Part shown: piece after piece, positions 62,952 through 64,000 of the stretch
How positions within the stretch are numbered: position 1 is the first letter of the stretch
Layout of the letters: every line of letters starts with the position of its first letter
Assembly (NCBI RefSeq): GCF_004364935.1
Contig: NZ_SOBT01000008.1
Location: forward strand, 1,739,534-1,803,533
DNA: 64,000 nucleotides
Source of the DNA: Panacagrimonas perspica
GTDB taxonomy: Bacteria > Pseudomonadota > Gammaproteobacteria > Nevskiales > Nevskiaceae
Direction of reading: 5' to 3'
The notes under the pieces: generated by a model
Databases searched by the model: none
What the model saw: only the letters and a program-made list of their open reading frames with translations
Told to the model about the DNA's origin: nothing
Program-made: the position numbers and the translations under genes

Positions 62952-63698
62952 TTAGAGCAGGCCCTTGCCCTTGAGCGCGGCAACGAGTTCATCGACGGTC
63001 TTGACCACGATGCCCTTGGAGCGCTTCGGCGGCGCCGACGTCTTGGTGGTCTTCAGTCCGGCGCCCGGCGTGACGCCCAGCGACGAGAAGCTCTGCACGT
63101 CGATCGGCTTCTTCTTGGCCTTCATGATGTCCGGCAGCTTGAGATAGCGCGGCTCGTTGAGGCGAAGATCGGCGGTGATGACGGCCGGCAGATCCACTTC
63201 CAGCGTCTCGAGACCGGCGTCGACTTCGCGCGTCACGGTGGCCTTGTTGCCGTCGAGCTCGACCTTGGACGCGAACGTCGCCTGCGGCAGGTCGAGCAGC
63301 GAGGCGACCATCTGGCCGGTCTGGTTGGCGTCGTCGTCGATGGCCTGCTTGCCGGCGAAGAACACCTGCGCGCCTTCCTTCTTGAACGCGGCGGCCAGGG
63401 CCTTGGCGGCGGTCAGCGGCTGGATCTCGCCTTCTTCCTTGATGTGGATGGCGCGATCGGCACCGAAGGCGAGCGCGGAGCGCAGCGTCTCTTCGTTCTT
63501 CGCACCACCGACCGTGATCGCGATGATCTCGGTGATCTTGCCCTTTTCCTTCAGACGGACCGCTTCTTCCATCGCGATCTCGTCGAACGGATTCATCGAG
63601 TGCTTGACGCCCTCGGTCACGACACCGGATCCGTCCGGCTTGACCTGGATGCGGACGTTGTAATCGACCGCTCGCTTGACGCTGACAAGTGCTTTCAT
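62952..63698 (-). CDS. etfB: Electron transfer flavoprotein subunit beta
   Basis: A 248-residue subunit of EtfAB: MKALVSVKRAVDYNVRIQVKPDGSGV, HSMNPFDEIAMEEAVRLKEKG, and FFAGKQAIDDDANQTGQMVASLL, then VTREVDAGLETLEVDLPAVITADLRLNEPRYLKLPDIMKAKKKPI. It is the AMP-binding partner of EtfA. It is followed by etfA in the same direction. A family C repeat lies just upstream. Confidence 0.97.
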   Translation of the reverse strand: MKALVSVKRAVDYNVRIQVKPDGSGVVTEGVKHSMNPFDEIAMEEAVRLKEKGKITEIIAITVGGAKNEETLRSALAFGADRAIHIKEEGEIQPLTAAKALAAAFKKEGAQVFFAGKQAIDDDANQTGQMVASLLDLPQATFASKVELDGNKATVTREVDAGLETLEVDLPAVITADLRLNEPRYLKLPDIMKAKKKPIDVQSFSSLGVTPGAGLKTTKTSAPPKRSKGIVVKTVDELVAALKGKGLL

Positions 63699-63709
63699 TG
63701 CTTCCCTCT

Positions 63710-63780
63710 GTAGGGTGCGCCCAAGCGCACCGTTTCTCTCTGTGTTCTCGTCGCGGAAAGGTGCGCGGAGCGCACCCTAC
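63710..63780. repeat. Palindromic repeat, family C (copy 2)
   Basis: GTAGGGTGCGC-CC-AAGCGCACC at the left and GGTGCGCGGAGCGCACCCTAC at the right. The right end supplies the TAG stop (63777-63779) of the leftward ETF-quinone oxidoreductase gene. Confidence 0.9.
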
Positions 63781-64000
63781 ATATTTGCGTAGTTGGGGCC
63801 GCCGGAGCCTTCGGGCGCCACCCAGGTGATGTTCTGAGCCGGATCCTTGATGTCGCAGGTCTTGCAGTGCACGCAGTTCTGCGCGTTGATCTGGAAGCGC
63901 TTGGCGTCGCCCTCGCCCACCACTTCGTACACACCCGCCGGGCAGTAACGCTGCGCCGGCTCGTCGTACAGCGGCAGGTTCTTCGCGATCGGAATGCTCG
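63777..64000 (-). CDS. Electron transfer flavoprotein-ubiquinone oxidoreductase (C-terminal part)
   Basis: The last 73 residues of an ETF-QO, entering from the right edge. They end with the ferredoxin-like [4Fe-4S] region [15 protein letters not shown] ... [18 protein letters not shown] and the typical terminal [16 protein letters not shown]. The enzyme is a membrane-bound flavoprotein that passes electrons from EtfAB to ubiquinone. The final codon is followed by TAG contributed by a family C repeat. The N-terminal part is outside the window. Confidence 0.93.
   Translation of the reverse strand, partial: SIPIAKNLPLYDEPAQRYCPAGVYEVVGEGDAKRFQINAQNCVHCKTCDIKDPAQNITWVAPEGSGGPNYANM

Overview
The window is high-GC bacterial DNA with dense coding on both strands. 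The gene orders surE-pcm-dedA-nlpD and ftsB-ispD-ispF are typical of Gammaproteobacteria. The many catabolic redox enzymes (two Baeyer-Villiger-type monooxygenases, acyl-CoA dehydrogenase, CoA-transferase, Old Yellow Enzyme) and the wealth of palindromic intergenic repeats would fit the Nevskiales/Solimonadaceae or Xanthomonadales side of the class. That placement below class level is inference only.

Layout. 1-1420: partial NCS1-type permease, reading leftward. 1742-7817: a complete urease operon, hupE/ureJ-ureD-ureA-ureB-ureC-ureE-ureF-ureG. 7920-13281: leftward genes for a transglutaminase-like protein, an N-formylglutamate amidohydrolase homologue, a hypothetical protein, an HNH protein, two SDRs and an AraC regulator. 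13533-14975: a bicupin and a thioesterase. 15120-17416: cobyric acid synthase CobQ with a BtuF-like protein. 17668-23439: Old Yellow Enzyme, an NTF2-like protein, a molybdopterin oxidoreductase and an FAD-linked oxidase. 23477-24859: a SPOR-domain protein with a microsatellite-coded linker. 25178-31465: GST, acyl-CoA dehydrogenase, a DUF7064-like protein, an MFS transporter, a DDN-type protein and a LysR regulator. 31569-42908: a catabolic cluster of eight leftward genes plus one divergent SDR. Its enzymes could turn an alcohol into a ketone (ADH/SDR), an ester or lactone (BVMO), an acid plus alcohol (two esterases), an aldehyde oxidised to acid (ALDH), and an acyl-CoA (CoA-transferase). 43152-45205: RluF-type pseudouridine synthase and an NtaA-type flavin monooxygenase. 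45365-45766: an intact tRNA-Arg(UCG) flanked by disrupted tRNA copies. 45822-54059: VIT transporter, NUDIX hydrolase, small unknown genes, MaoC-like hydratase, nlpD-dedA-pcm-surE, Smr protein and a 2-hydroxyacid dehydrogenase. 54255-59582: ispF-ispD-ftsB-eno, an inserted ATP-grasp gene, and kdsA. 59712-61877: enoyl-CoA hydratase, a TIGR03084-type protein and a DUF1428 protein. 61987-64000: etfA-etfB and the C-terminus of ETF-quinone oxidoreductase, the electron sink for the acyl-CoA dehydrogenase type of enzyme found upstream.

The most unusual feature is repeat biology. At least six unrelated families of short palindromic repeats lie in 64 kb, and they intrude into genes. One is inserted in frame inside ureC (about 38 extra residues). 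One is translated as the C-terminal tail of UreB. Repeats supply the stop codon of four genes. Hairpin inserts of 40 and 43 nt interrupt the T-loop of two tRNA-Arg copies or fragments beside the intact gene. No transposase, RAYT, integrase or CRISPR array is visible in the window.
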